A stretch of 64,000 nucleotides of DNA, from the NCBI RefSeq assembly GCF_001679725.1, contig NZ_CP016282.1:868001-932000 (forward strand), given 5' to 3'. Both the position numbers and the translations under genes were made by a program. The number at the start of each line of letters is the position of its first letter. Within the stretch, counting starts at the first letter, position 1. This document shows, piece by piece, positions 37,127-45,473 of the stretch. The DNA comes from Cryobacterium arcticum (GTDB taxonomy: Bacteria; Actinomycetota; Actinomycetes; Actinomycetales; Microbacteriaceae). Under the pieces are notes generated by a model. The model did no database searches and was not told the origin of the DNA. It saw only the letters and a list, made by a program, of their open reading frames with translations.

Positions 37127-37594
37127 TTACACCCGCTCCCGCAGGTCGTATGCCATTGCTGTGAACTGGGGGCGTTCGGGATCCACGATCTCCCGGAAGC
37201 CTGCTCGGCGGTAAGTACTGACAGCGGGTGTATTGCCAGCGATCACGGCAAGTCGCACTTCTTCGGCTCCGAGCTGGAGCGCCTCATCCAGTGCCAAAGC
37301 GATGAGGGTGTGACCCAGGCCTCGACCTCTAAAGTGCGGATCGATAATGACTCTTCCGAGGCGAGCTGATTTTTCCTGCAAAGTGAGATCGAAATGCCCC
37401 CAGGCGGGTTGGTCGTGTTCTTCCGCGACCATCCACGCGGTCAGTCCTGGTCGGGTGGCTATCTCCCCGAATTGTTCTATGGTCGGGGGCCAGGCGATGC
37501 TTGGCCCGGCGAAAAGGTAGAGCGCTTCGGCATCGGGAAGCCACCGAAGCAGACGGGAGTAGTCGTCAGTAATAGGGGCGCGGGTCTGGGCCAT
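37127..37594 (-). CDS. GNAT-family N-acetyltransferase (cassette gene)
   Basis: The 155-residue enzyme has the acetyl-CoA loop DPHFRGRGLGHTLIALAL (RGRGLG) near residue 90 and NTPAVSTYRRAGF near 125. It is complete. The ATG at 37594 follows AAGGA. Small acetyltransferases that detoxify or modify small molecules are common cargo of gene cassettes elsewhere, but the acceptor here is unknown. Confidence 0.8.
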   Translation of the reverse strand: MAQTRAPITDDYSRLLRWLPDAEALYLFAGPSIAWPPTIEQFGEIATRPGLTAWMVAEEHDQPAWGHFDLTLQEKSARLGRVIIDPHFRGRGLGHTLIALALDEALQLGAEEVRLAVIAGNTPAVSTYRRAGFREIVDPERPQFTAMAYDLRERV

Positions 37595-37913
37595 TCCTTG
37601 ACAGTAGTGGTGGACATCACTCGTCACCATCTTGTTGTGGATGCCGATCACCCGACCCGGAATTTAGAGAGAAGTGTTGCTGCGTCATGGCCAATTCTCA
37701 ATTCCACCGGGTCGTTTTGTTCCGCTAGGCACGATCCGACGCCTCAACCCATGGCCGCCCCAATTCCTAGTTCGTCCGGGCAATCGACGGGGGACGAGGC
37801 ACCAGCAGCCGCCAAGTTTCGTAGCCATTGCCGACTTGGGTACCGCCGTGGTCACCATGCGTGGGAAGGAACTGCCGGCTGACCGCCGGTTCACTCTTCA
37901 TCGCCGCCTGTAG
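37595..37913. other. Gene-free stretch before J5
   Basis: These 319 bp lie upstream of the GNAT gene and should hold its promoter. I see no convincing gene. A very weak A-like tail (ATGCGTGGGAA, 37857-37867) may be the decayed partner of J5. Confidence 0.4.
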
Positions 37914-37958
37914 AGTCTCACAACCAGTGGGTTTCGACACACTGAGGTTGCGAGACAT
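37914..37958 (+). repeat. Junction J5 (B module)
   Basis: The B core 37914-37941 has left half AGTCTCACAACCA, centre GT, right half GGGTTTCGACACA, followed by the well-kept tail CTGAGGTTGCGAGACAT. The A module is not clearly recognisable. Confidence 0.75.
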
Positions 37959-38051
37959 GAGTGAAGTGCCTTATGAGCGAAATAGTGGTGAGGGACTCGC
38001 CCCGTTCCATGGCAAGCCGATGAACCACGCTGCGGCAGGGCTTTTGCCCGC

Positions 38052-38345
38052 TCAGTCGCGCAGCGGCCGACCGTACGGATAATCCACCCATTCGCCCGGC
38101 GCATCATCACCAGCCACTGCCATCGCACCATGCTTGACCGCCCGATAGTCAGCTGGAAAACGCGCGCCCTGCAAAACCGCATCGAGGTTGACGTCCTGTT
38201 GGATCTCGCCATCCTTGAAACGGACGTCGTATGAATAGTATCTACGACCAAAAATTAGTGAACGGCGCTTCCTGGTAACAAGGGTTACCCTAACCGCAAC
38301 CGGCAGAGTTTTTCCCACTTCAGGTCCGTTCGTTAGCCCAACCAA
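38052..38345 (-). CDS. Hypothetical protein (cassette gene)
   Basis: The 97-residue frame is basic at the start (LVTRKRRSLIFGRRYYSYDV) and reads as a compact beta-rich protein. The first possible start is TTG. The frame continues open upstream, and a second frame starts at a nearby ATG (about 38389) that also looks coding for about 26 codons, so a frameshift is possible. No family is recognised. Confidence 0.45.
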   Translation of the reverse strand: MVGLTNGPEVGKTLPVAVRVTLVTRKRRSLIFGRRYYSYDVRFKDGEIQQDVNLDAVLQGARFPADYRAVKHGAMAVAGDDAPGEWVDYPYGRPLRD

Positions 38346-38475
38346 TGCCCACGCTCCAGTCCTGTTGTATGTCCTGAAGATAGCGTGTCGCGATGGCCAT
38401 CTTCGGCGTCTCGTAGCTGCCTGCTTGGGAAATCACGTTGGCGTTCGCCAAGCGGGATAACCATTTGAGCCTGGG

Positions 38476-38534
38476 TGTCTCGTATCCCTACGGATGCGAG
38501 ACAGGTCAGCATGCGACACGAGAGTTACGAGACG
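38476..38534 (+). repeat. Junction J6 (A core followed directly by a B-type tail)
   Basis: Core 38476-38503: left TGTCTCGTATCCC, centre TA, right CGGATGCGAGACA. A shortened A tail GGTCAGCATGCGACA is followed at once by CGAGAGTTACGAGACG, which is like the B tail. The spacer and B core are missing, so this junction looks like a fusion product of A and B. Confidence 0.72.
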
Positions 38535-38736
38535 CGAGGAAGTCGTTCCGAGGTGTCGATACCATCTCGAGTAGTCGCAGCTGTAGTTGATGTGGCCCGA
38601 GACTATCGGCTGCCCGAAGTGGGGCGGCGCGCGAGCCAGCGGGAACTGGGAGATGCTGGCGCTTAGCTCCGCCGCGCCCTACGGTCGCAGTGGGGGCTAA
38701 GTCGGCCGTTGAAACCTACTTAGAGAACGGACGATC

Positions 38737-39210
38737 ATGTCTTTCCGGACTAGAAGGCTCACCTTGGCCGCATTTATGCTGCTCGCGCTTAGCGCCTGCT
38801 CGTCTTCCGCTGGTGCTGACGAGACGTCGTCGGGGACGGGGGGAACTATCGATATGGCGGTCTCGGACACATGCATTGCGGGGTCGGACTCTCAGTGCGT
38901 GTTGGTCGACGGCGACAGTGTTCTGCTTCCCTCCACATTCCGAGAAGCCGGCGTTAAGAGTTCCAGTGTTGCCGAGGGCGGGCAGAGCGCGGTTGACGTA
39001 ACGTTCACCGAGGACGGTGCGAAGGTGTGGCAGGAGCTCACGGAAGAGGCCGTCAGGGCTGGGGACTCGGCGCGCCTACTCATCAAGGTCGGTGGCGAGG
39101 TGCAAACCGCGGTCCGCGTTATGGAAGCCATGAAAGGCGATCAGGTGCAAATCGCTCTAGGGACCGACGAGAGCGCCCAAGACCTCGTCGACCTAATTCA
39201 GGGAGACTAG
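38737..39210 (+). CDS. Lipoprotein with SecDF-P1-head-like domain (cassette gene)
   Basis: The 157-residue protein has a lipoprotein signal with lipobox LSAC near residue 21, then a domain whose end (VDVTFTEDGAKVWQELTEEAV...VMEAMKGDQVQIAL) resembles the P1-head subdomain of SecDF, which also occurs on its own in actinobacterial lipoproteins. The role is unknown. It lies 24 bp before the A remnant of J7. Confidence 0.68.
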   Translation: MSFRTRRLTLAAFMLLALSACSSSAGADETSSGTGGTIDMAVSDTCIAGSDSQCVLVDGDSVLLPSTFREAGVKSSSVAEGGQSAVDVTFTEDGAKVWQELTEEAVRAGDSARLLIKVGGEVQTAVRVMEAMKGDQVQIALGTDESAQDLVDLIQGD

Positions 39211-39233
39211 GCCAGCGGAGACCGCCCCATGCC

Positions 39234-39326
39234 GATGCGATAACCCTGCGGCACGATCGAAACGGAATGCTGCTTCCGAGGTGTCTCGAAACCCATGGGT
39301 TTCGAGGCATCTCGGTTGCGAGACAC
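39234..39326 (+). repeat. Junction J7 (A tail remnant + B module)
   Basis: The A remnant GATGCGATAAC (39234-39244) is followed by a 37-bp spacer containing GCTTCC. B core 39282-39309: left TGTCTCGAAACCC, centre AT, right GGGTTTCGAGGCA, tail TCTCGGTTGCGAGACAC. This B core is one of the most symmetrical in the array. Confidence 0.78.
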
Positions 39327-39520
39327 CGGACACGAAGTGGACACGCTCCGCTGCGGTCAGATTCGAAGGGGTCCAGCTGGGCCTACGCCTGCGTGGGCTT
39401 TCCAGGGTCCTTGCCACTGTCGCCAGAACCGACCCAGGGGCCGCCAGCATGGCCGGGGGCTTCGGGCTATATGGCTGACTATGCGGACCTAAACCCTCGA
39501 CGAACTTACAAACATGACCA

Positions 39521-40537
39521 CTAGCGGGTGTGGGCGATGATCGCTTCGGCGATAGCCACCGTGTCGCTGGTCGACGCGACCTGGTAGGCCGACTGGCCGA
39601 GTGAGAAGATCACGACGCAGAACGGTGTCACGTCGGAGCACATCTGCACGGCGTGCTCACCCTCGACCGCGCCCTTCAGCGCAATCGTCGGCAGGGCCTG
39701 GGTGTCTGGTGTGGAGACCATCGTGTCGACGAGTCCGGCCAGGTCGTAACCGACCGTGACAGAAGTACCCCAAACCCCGGCGCCGATCAAGTCTGCCGGG
39801 ACGTCGGCATCCACATCACACTGGAATACCCCGGCCCGCTGCGCCACGTAGTTCTCAAAGCAGGTCAAGCCGTTTGGTGGGGACCGGACTTCGTATTCGA
39901 GCGAGTCGACGCCGAGAGCCGTGGCGATGCCCTCCGACCCCACCGCGCGGGTGCAGTCCGATTCGTGTTCGACCAGATCGACCGTCGGCCAGACCAACTG
40001 GCCGGGCTGAGCATCCGTCAGAGCGGTGAAAACGGATGCTGCGAGCGGCTGCATCTGCGCCAGGATCGCGTCGGGCGTCAGCCCGGAGAAATACCAACCG
40101 TCGCGTTGGATCCAGTTCGTGCTCAACACGATTTCGACCCAGGCATCGCCGACCGGCGCGCTGATGAAGCAGCCGGTGTCGTAGCCGCATCCGGTCGCCG
40201 CGTCAATGCCTCCGATGGTCATCGCAGTGTCGGAGGGGCCGTCGCCGAACGATAAGGCGTCGTCGCCCACCGTGAAGGGCGCCCAGGAGTCGGCGCCGCC
40301 GGCAACGACCTTGACGCTGACGTAAGCCCAGTCGGAATCGACGGGGTCGTGCAACGGTTCGGTGACCGCGGGGCCGACCCGCCAGGAGCAGGACAGACCG
40401 CCCAGGGCTGGCACGACGTAGTCGATCAGGTTAAACGCTGGCTGGATCGCGGCAACCGGGGTCGGCGCGGTTCCGTCGGCGGTGACGAAACCGGGTGCCA
40501 CGTCATCAAGGGTGGCAATGTCGTCGCAGGTGTACAC
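39521..40537 (-). CDS. Cysteine-rich secreted-type protein, probably 5'-truncated (cassette gene)
   Basis: The 338-residue frame has two similar halves, each with paired cysteines (YTCDDIATLDDV...GGLSCSW and SDCTRAVGSEGI...NGLTCFENY). This resembles surface lipoproteins such as the one at 48276-48923. However, it begins without a signal peptide. In-frame codons continue upstream to a stop near 40620 with no ATG, GTG or TTG, so the signal-coding part seems lost. It may be a pseudogene. Confidence 0.55.
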   Translation of the reverse strand: MYTCDDIATLDDVAPGFVTADGTAPTPVAAIQPAFNLIDYVVPALGGLSCSWRVGPAVTEPLHDPVDSDWAYVSVKVVAGGADSWAPFTVGDDALSFGDGPSDTAMTIGGIDAATGCGYDTGCFISAPVGDAWVEIVLSTNWIQRDGWYFSGLTPDAILAQMQPLAASVFTALTDAQPGQLVWPTVDLVEHESDCTRAVGSEGIATALGVDSLEYEVRSPPNGLTCFENYVAQRAGVFQCDVDADVPADLIGAGVWGTSVTVGYDLAGLVDTMVSTPDTQALPTIALKGAVEGEHAVQMCSDVTPFCVVIFSLGQSAYQVASTSDTVAIAEAIIAHTR

Positions 40538-40999
40538 GCTCGCTGAAGGTGTATCTAGGGTCTCTAGCCGACGACGCTGAAGATGCCTAGTTGCCTGGCG
40601 AAGGTGCGTAGTCGATCCGCATCAGTTATCCGCAGTTGCATTGGCGCTGAAAGAACGGACCGGACCATCTGATCGTCTTCTTCTGTTCGGTCGGACCGAA
40701 AGAACAACACGGCTCCTCTTGCGACAGTAGTGGGCAGTGTAGGCAAGCTCCGCCATCTATCTGGTCCCTGCTGCTCGCGTTCTGCCCCCAATTCGGGCAG
40801 CCCAGATTGTCCACGGCCGGCCACGAACGGCAACCGTCCCAACCGTCCACACCTGTATCGGATCACAGTCCTGCGCAGCGCACCGACCCCAAGCGAAAGT
40901 TCGAGAGCCCGGCTGCACTGGCTATTTGGTTGGAATCGCGCAGCTCGGGGCTTGACCCTCGGACCCAAAGCAATTTGTTCGACGCCTGTTGGGCTTGCG
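40538..40999. other. Gene-free stretch upstream of J8
   Basis: These 462 bp hold no convincing gene. A minus-strand frame with a Cys cluster (ACLHCPLLSQEEPCC) is open, but has no start signal or domain support. The area may contain the decayed 5' end of the gene at 39521-40537. Confidence 0.4.
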
Positions 41000-41128
41000 T
41001 GTCTCGAAACACTACCAATGCGAGACAGATCAGGATACGAGACAAGTCGTATGCCACTCGTCGATCGGAGAGGACAACTCCTACGTCTCGTATCCCATGG
41101 GTTATGGGTCGTCTCGGTAATGAGACTC
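41000..41128 (+). repeat. Junction J8 (complete A and B modules)
   Basis: A core 41000-41027: left TGTCTCGAAACAC, centre TA, right CCAATGCGAGACA, tail GATCAGGATACGAGACA. Spacer of 39 bp with GCCACTCGTC. B core 41084-41111: left CGTCTCGTATCCC, centre AT, right GGGTTATGGGTCG (right half drifted), tail TCTCGGTAATGAGACTC. Centres are 84 bp apart. Confidence 0.82.
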
Positions 41129-41185
41129 ATCAACTTTTGCGAGCTTCATCGCTTGGTCGCTCGCAAAGTGCGTGCCGCGGGAGTT

Positions 41186-41572
41186 TTAGGAGTTCCTAGC
41201 GGGCCCTGTTTCTAGATTTGTTCGAGGACGGAATGCCAATGACGCTCCGTATAGAGCGATGACCGTGCCTACGACCCAAACCGTGGTCGAGGGCCAATTG
41301 CTGTTCGGCACCGTTTGCGGTCCGATCGCGTCCTCTGGGCTGTCGTAGGTGCAATTCACTCCTAGGGGCAGAAGCGTCCGTTCGCCTGTAACTCGGGTGC
41401 CTTCGTTGAAGGGGCCGCCAGATTCAGGAAGGTGCATGGAACGCGTGCACTGGATGGCCGGAACTTCCTTGCCGTCAAGAGTTATCCCGGTCAAGAATGC
41501 GCTTAGGGCCAGCAAGCCGAATACCGTGAGTATAAAGAGCCCGAGAAGTCGACGAAAGCGCGAACTCGTCAT
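41186..41572 (-). CDS. Two-helix membrane protein (cassette gene)
   Basis: The 128-residue protein has a hydrophobic helix near residues 10-28 and a second near 95-112, with a loop between that carries two cysteines. The topology fits a small membrane protein with an extracytoplasmic loop. It follows the next gene on the same strand, and both lie in segment J8-J9. Confidence 0.62.
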   Translation of the reverse strand: MTSSRFRRLLGLFILTVFGLLALSAFLTGITLDGKEVPAIQCTRSMHLPESGGPFNEGTRVTGERTLLPLGVNCTYDSPEDAIGPQTVPNSNWPSTTVWVVGTVIALYGASLAFRPRTNLETGPARNS

Positions 41573-41642
41573 GGCGCAACCTTACTGGCCTCAATTGCCA
41601 CAGCGTTGTTTCTGACTCGATACCCTTGAAACTCAAGACACA

Positions 41643-42329
41643 TTAGTTCCGAGACGCTGTCGATTGTGAACTCGATTCGTCGCCGGAACCGTCTCCCGAC
41701 AAGTGAGACCCAAAGTGCAGCAGTAGGGACCAGTATTCTTCGTCGCTTACCGGTCTGAGCCGGAGCCAGCCACGCTTGTAAGGGGTCAATGGGATGCTGA
41801 CTATTTGCCCGCCCTTCTGGAGGCCGACCACGATCGCCCTGTCGATGGTGACGGCATGACGTACTTCGTCCTGTTCGTACGAGTCGATACTCGACCAGGG
41901 GATCCTCGCCACACATTGCGGTCGATTCCAGTACCACCGCCACAATTCAAACTTCTCGCCGGTATCCACGAAGGCAAGGAACGAGCCATCGCGAGACAAA
42001 TACGACTTTAGGCGCACGCCGGTGAGGTCTTGCAGCGCCTCCTTGAGTCGATCTGAGGAGTAGATGGCCGTGGGGACCGAACCGGAACGGATGAGCTCGG
42101 TTAACAGTCGCCGACCCGGGCGGTAGAAGGCCCACAAAAGTATGACGGCGAGGACTGCTCCACCGACCAGGCCGCCCAAAACCGCCGGCAGCCCAGATCC
42201 CGCTGCCGACGGTGAGTGGCCCAAGATCGCCGTGATGACCTGCAGCAAGAGCACGGTGATGAGAGCTGCGAGTAGCCCCCTAACCGCCCACGATCGTCTG
42301 CGAGCGGGGATTCGCGCGGTGTCACCCAT
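41643..42329 (-). CDS. Membrane-anchored hypothetical protein (cassette gene)
   Basis: The 228-residue protein has two helices (near 15-37 and 48-70) and a cytoplasmic C-terminal domain (DGSFLAFVDTGEKFELWRWYWNRP...) of a beta-rich type that resembles bacterial PH-like modules, though this is tentative. I use the ATG at 42329. The 70-bp gap to the next gene suggests co-transcription. Confidence 0.62.
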   Translation of the reverse strand: MGDTARIPARRRSWAVRGLLAALITVLLLQVITAILGHSPSAAGSGLPAVLGGLVGGAVLAVILLWAFYRPGRRLLTELIRSGSVPTAIYSSDRLKEALQDLTGVRLKSYLSRDGSFLAFVDTGEKFELWRWYWNRPQCVARIPWSSIDSYEQDEVRHAVTIDRAIVVGLQKGGQIVSIPLTPYKRGWLRLRPVSDEEYWSLLLHFGSHLSGDGSGDESSSQSTASRN

Positions 42330-42355
42330 TTGCTCACAGTAGCCTTCTGACCAAC

Positions 42356-42456
42356 GACCGAGAGCGTGACGCTCCACTCGGCTTAGACCTCAACGTCCGG
42401 TGGGCAAAGAACCTCTCGTTGCCCATGGGTCATGAGGCAGCGAGGTTGTGAGACAC
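42356..42456 (+). repeat. Junction J9 (weak A tail + B module)
   Basis: A weak A remnant GACCGAGAGCG is 45 bp before the B core. B core 42412-42439: left CCTCTCGTTGCCC, centre AT, right GGGTCATGAGGCA, tail GCGAGGTTGTGAGACAC. Confidence 0.7.
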
Positions 42457-42910
42457 GACCTTCGGATGGCGAGTGGCGTTGCGCCCCGGACGGCCCCGAA
42501 TCGATTCGCGGGCCTATTCCTACTCAACTGCGCAGGACGGTTCAGAACGGTTGCTTTTTGGTTCCGCCCATCAGGTATTGGCTGTCGCGCCCCATAAGTA
42601 CTCACCGCGCGAAACGCTTGTCGCCTGTCGCTGTTTGCGCGAACAGGCCGCCCCGCGGCCGGACGAGGCCGCCGAAACCTCTTCAAAGTTGGCCGTTCAA
42701 ACCGAGGGGTTTGCTCGATGATCGATCTAAATGGTTTGACCGTGCGTGTCGCGCGGGTGCTAACTTGAGCAAAGGGTCACCGCAGGGTGACCGCGGCGAA
42801 GCAGTTCGGCCGCAGGAGAATCTCGCGTAGGTTTCGACCATCTCTTCACGTTTCGGAGCCAAATCGCGGATGCCCCGCGACGGCCGCACGCGTGTAGAGG
42901 GGGCATCAGC
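42457..42910. other. Gene-free stretch after J9
   Basis: These 454 bp lie between J9 and the secreted repeat protein. No gene is convincing. A TTGACC near 42735 followed by TAACTT about 20 bp later could be the promoter of the next gene. The remainder is unexplained. Confidence 0.35.
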
Positions 42911-43738
42911 GTGAAGAAAGTCATTGCATTAACAACCGCGATCGGAGTCGCGCTCGTCGTGTTGACCGGGGTCGCCCCGGCGTCTGCTGAAGCGACGAGA
43001 GTCGACACCTCGACTTCGACAGTGGCACCATTGGCCGATCCAACGCAGACATTGTGGCCGCTCTACAAGACCGTGTACGACGGAACGATCTACGAGCTGG
43101 TGACGGAGGCGGGCGTGGAAACACCGGTGCCGCTGTCGTTCGAGAAGTGGCGGGACGTGTACAAGTTCAGCAGCTTCGAGAACACCGCAACCGATTTCGT
43201 GAAGTATCCGTGGTCGCCGACGGTATACGCGGTGACCTTCTGGCCGGGTGGGGAAAGTGCCTGGCAGTGGACGCCGATCACGTTCGCGCAGTGGCAGACG
43301 GCAGGCTTCCCGTCGGCGCGCATCGCCGGGTGGATCAAGGGAAGCTACTACTACCAGTGGGGCTCGTCCCCGGAGGTTCTCGTTGAGGGTGCTGACGGCA
43401 TCAACCACAAGCTCAGCTACACGGAATGGGAAGCGTCGGGGTTCCGAGCGTTCCAATGGAGGTCCGCCGAGGGTTTCTTCAAGCTCACTTGGTCGAACGA
43501 TATCGTGCGAATGACGAATATTGGGTTTGGCCAGGGTGGACCGATCGACTATGCAGAATGGGCCGCGGAAGGTTTCCCCACGCCGCAGGTAGGCCCGAGG
43601 CTCCCCAACGATATGTTTCTCATCTTCCCCGACAGTTCGACCGTGCATTACACCGCACCCGGCATATATCGCCCCGTGACGTTCGACGAGTGGACGGCCG
43701 CGGGACGACCAACTCCAGAACTTGTCAAGGGCCACTAG
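42911..43738 (+). CDS. Secreted protein of tandem aromatic repeats (cassette gene)
   Basis: The 275-residue protein has a Sec signal peptide (KKVIALTTAIGVALVVLTGVAPASA, cleaved near residue 27). The mature part holds about five repeats of some 45 residues, each ending in a phrase like ITFAQWQTAGFPSA, LSYTEWEASGFRAF, IDYAEWAAEGFPTP or VTFDEWTAAGRPTP. Aromatic surface repeats suggest carbohydrate or cell-wall binding, which is an inference. No enzymatic domain is attached. Confidence 0.72.
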   Translation: MKKVIALTTAIGVALVVLTGVAPASAEATRVDTSTSTVAPLADPTQTLWPLYKTVYDGTIYELVTEAGVETPVPLSFEKWRDVYKFSSFENTATDFVKYPWSPTVYAVTFWPGGESAWQWTPITFAQWQTAGFPSARIAGWIKGSYYYQWGSSPEVLVEGADGINHKLSYTEWEASGFRAFQWRSAEGFFKLTWSNDIVRMTNIGFGQGGPIDYAEWAAEGFPTPQVGPRLPNDMFLIFPDSSTVHYTAPGIYRPVTFDEWTAAGRPTPELVKGH

Positions 43739-43822
43739 GACCTGGCCGCTGACAACAACGTCCCGGTGCGTAACAGCTGACTAGAGCGACCGGATTCCCT
43801 TCACGGAGAAAATTCGTGGCGC

Positions 43823-43949
43823 TGTCTCGTGACCCTCGGGATTCGAGACAGGTGAAGATACGAGACAAGCCACCCGCCTCTCAGGGCGTGAAGGGATGAG
43901 CCGGCGTCTCGTATCGCATGGGTTTCGGGACACCCGGGTTCTGAGACAC
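43823..43949 (+). repeat. Junction J10 (complete A and B modules)
   Basis: A core 43823-43850: left TGTCTCGTGACCC, centre TC, right GGGATTCGAGACA, tail GGTGAAGATACGAGACA. Spacer of 37 bp. B core 43905-43932: left CGTCTCGTATCGC, centre AT, right GGGTTTCGGGACA, tail CCCGGGTTCTGAGACAC. Centres are 82 bp apart. Confidence 0.82.
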
Positions 43950-44036
43950 CGTAGGCGGCGGTGAAGCGCAACCACACAGGGCGCTGCTTCTTGAACACCC
44001 TCCTTGGCCGGATCTCCCTGCAGCGGAACTGAGCGC

Positions 44037-44606
44037 CTATGAAGTCGCGGGGGGTCTCAAGCCGTCGAGCACGACGGTGAGCAAGGAGCGGGCACGTTCG
44101 TCCCAATCGGACTCGTCAAGGCGCGTCAGGAATCCGATCAGTGTGATGACGTCCTGGGCATCGACCTCCGGGCGGATGACCTTGGACTTGCGACCTGCCT
44201 CGAGCAGCAACGTGATCGCCTCCCCAATGGGACCCAGGCTGTGAGCACTGAGGTCCTTCCAGATAGAGGCTTCGACGGCCGCGAAAACCCCGCGCTTGAT
44301 TCGGGCATAGTCCGCGACGCGGTCGAACCACAGAGCGAGGGCGACATCCGCTGCCTCGGTTTCGAGGAGTATCGGCGCCAGGGCGACGAGTTCATCGACG
44401 TCATGCCGGTAGACCTCTACCAGCAGGTCGGCACGGGTCGGAAAGTGGCGGTAGAGCGTGCCCTGACCCACGCCAGCCTTTTGGGCAATCGCGTTTAAGC
44501 GCAGATCATCCCCACCTGGCGGGGCTGTAGCGATTGCTTCACGCGCCGCTTCAACGATGCGGGCACGGTTGTTAACGGCATCAGCACGGGGCATTGAAGG
44601 AGTCAT
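44037..44606 (-). CDS. TetR-family repressor (cassette gene)
   Basis: The 189-residue protein has a TetR DNA-binding domain at about residues 15-55 (LRLNAIAQKAGVGQGTLYRHFPTRADLLVEVYRHDV) and a C-terminal ligand domain. It is divergent from the SDR gene, and two copies of GGACACGTGTCC lie between them. It is the likely repressor of both genes. Confidence 0.87.
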   Translation of the reverse strand: MTPSMPRADAVNNRARIVEAAREAIATAPPGGDDLRLNAIAQKAGVGQGTLYRHFPTRADLLVEVYRHDVDELVALAPILLETEAADVALALWFDRVADYARIKRGVFAAVEASIWKDLSAHSLGPIGEAITLLLEAGRKSKVIRPEVDAQDVITLIGFLTRLDESDWDERARSLLTVVLDGLRPPATS

Positions 44607-44626
44607 TGGGTCTCACGAAATATCGA

Positions 44627-44655
44627 TTGCCTAAACGGACACGTGTCCGTATAGT
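44627..44655 (+). promoter_or_regulatory. Promoter of the cassette SDR gene
   Basis: TTGCCT (44627-44632) and TATAGT (44650-44655) are spaced by 17 bp. The spacer contains operator copy 1, so a bound repressor would exclude RNA polymerase. Confidence 0.65.
44637..44648. promoter_or_regulatory. TetR operator copy 1
   Basis: GGACACGTGTCC is a perfect 12-bp palindrome located between the -35 and -10 of the SDR promoter. Confidence 0.78.
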
Positions 44656-44665
44656 GATGTCAAGC

Positions 44666-44677
44666 GGACACGTGTCC
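44666..44677. promoter_or_regulatory. TetR operator copy 2
   Basis: A second identical GGACACGTGTCC lies 29 bp away, just downstream of the expected transcription start of the SDR gene. Confidence 0.78.
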
Positions 44678-44708
44678 AATCTAGTCACTAGAACGACGGG
44701 AAATACCA

Positions 44709-45449
44709 ATGAACGGCATCACCGACAAGGTCGTCGCCATCACGGGAGCTAGCAGCGGTATAGGCGAAGCGACCGCGCGCTTGCTGGCGGAACGGGGCGC
44801 GATGGTGGCTCTCGGAGCACGGCGCACCGGCCGACTCGACGACATCGTGGCGACGATCGTCGCCACGGGTGGACGCGCCATCGCATGCGAAGTCGATGTC
44901 ACCTCACCGTCCGCAGTCGCCAATTTTGTCGACCAGACCGTGCGATCGTTTGGCCGCCTGGATGTATTTATCGGCAACGCCGGAGTGTCGTCACTATCCC
45001 CGATGGCCGAACTGGATGTCGATGGATGGTCGTCCATGATCGATGTGAATCTGCATGGCGTGCTGAACGGTATCGCTGCTGCACTGCCGGTGTTCCAAAC
45101 ACAGGGCCGCGGACATTTTGTGACCACCGTATCGACGTCAGGAATCAAGATCGTGCCCACGCAGGCTGTCTATGCTGCGACAAAGAACGCCGTGCGAACG
45201 CTGCTGGAAGGACTCCGGCAGGAGTCGACTGATGGTGTCATGCGCACCACGTCGATCTCGCCCGGCTATGTTCAGACAGAGCTCGTTGACTCCATCGCGG
45301 ACCCACGCATCCGAGAGCAGGCAAAGACATCGATGGCAGCCTTGGGTATCCCAGCGGAGGCCGTCGCCAGGGCGATCGCCTTCGCAATCGAGCAGCCGGA
45401 CGACGTCGAGATCGGCGACCTCACCATCAGGCCAACCCGTCAAGGCTGA
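44709..45449 (+). CDS. Short-chain dehydrogenase/reductase (cassette gene)
   Basis: The 246-residue classical SDR has the cofactor loop GASSGIGEAT (near residue 12), NAG (GNAGVSS), the catalytic Ser in STSG, and YAATK near 155. It belongs with NADP-dependent oxidoreductases that reduce small carbonyls. It should be induced when the ligand of the divergent TetR is present. This is the most complete regulated unit in the array. Confidence 0.88.
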   Translation: MNGITDKVVAITGASSGIGEATARLLAERGAMVALGARRTGRLDDIVATIVATGGRAIACEVDVTSPSAVANFVDQTVRSFGRLDVFIGNAGVSSLSPMAELDVDGWSSMIDVNLHGVLNGIAAALPVFQTQGRGHFVTTVSTSGIKIVPTQAVYAATKNAVRTLLEGLRQESTDGVMRTTSISPGYVQTELVDSIADPRIREQAKTSMAALGIPAEAVARAIAFAIEQPDDVEIGDLTIRPTRQG

Positions 45450-45473
45450 TCTGTCAATCGACACCCCGCTTCC

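Noticed and set aside
40564-41133. Open frame of 189 codons on the minus strand crossing J8
   Set aside because: It runs through both repeat modules, has no recognisable domain and no ribosome-binding site.
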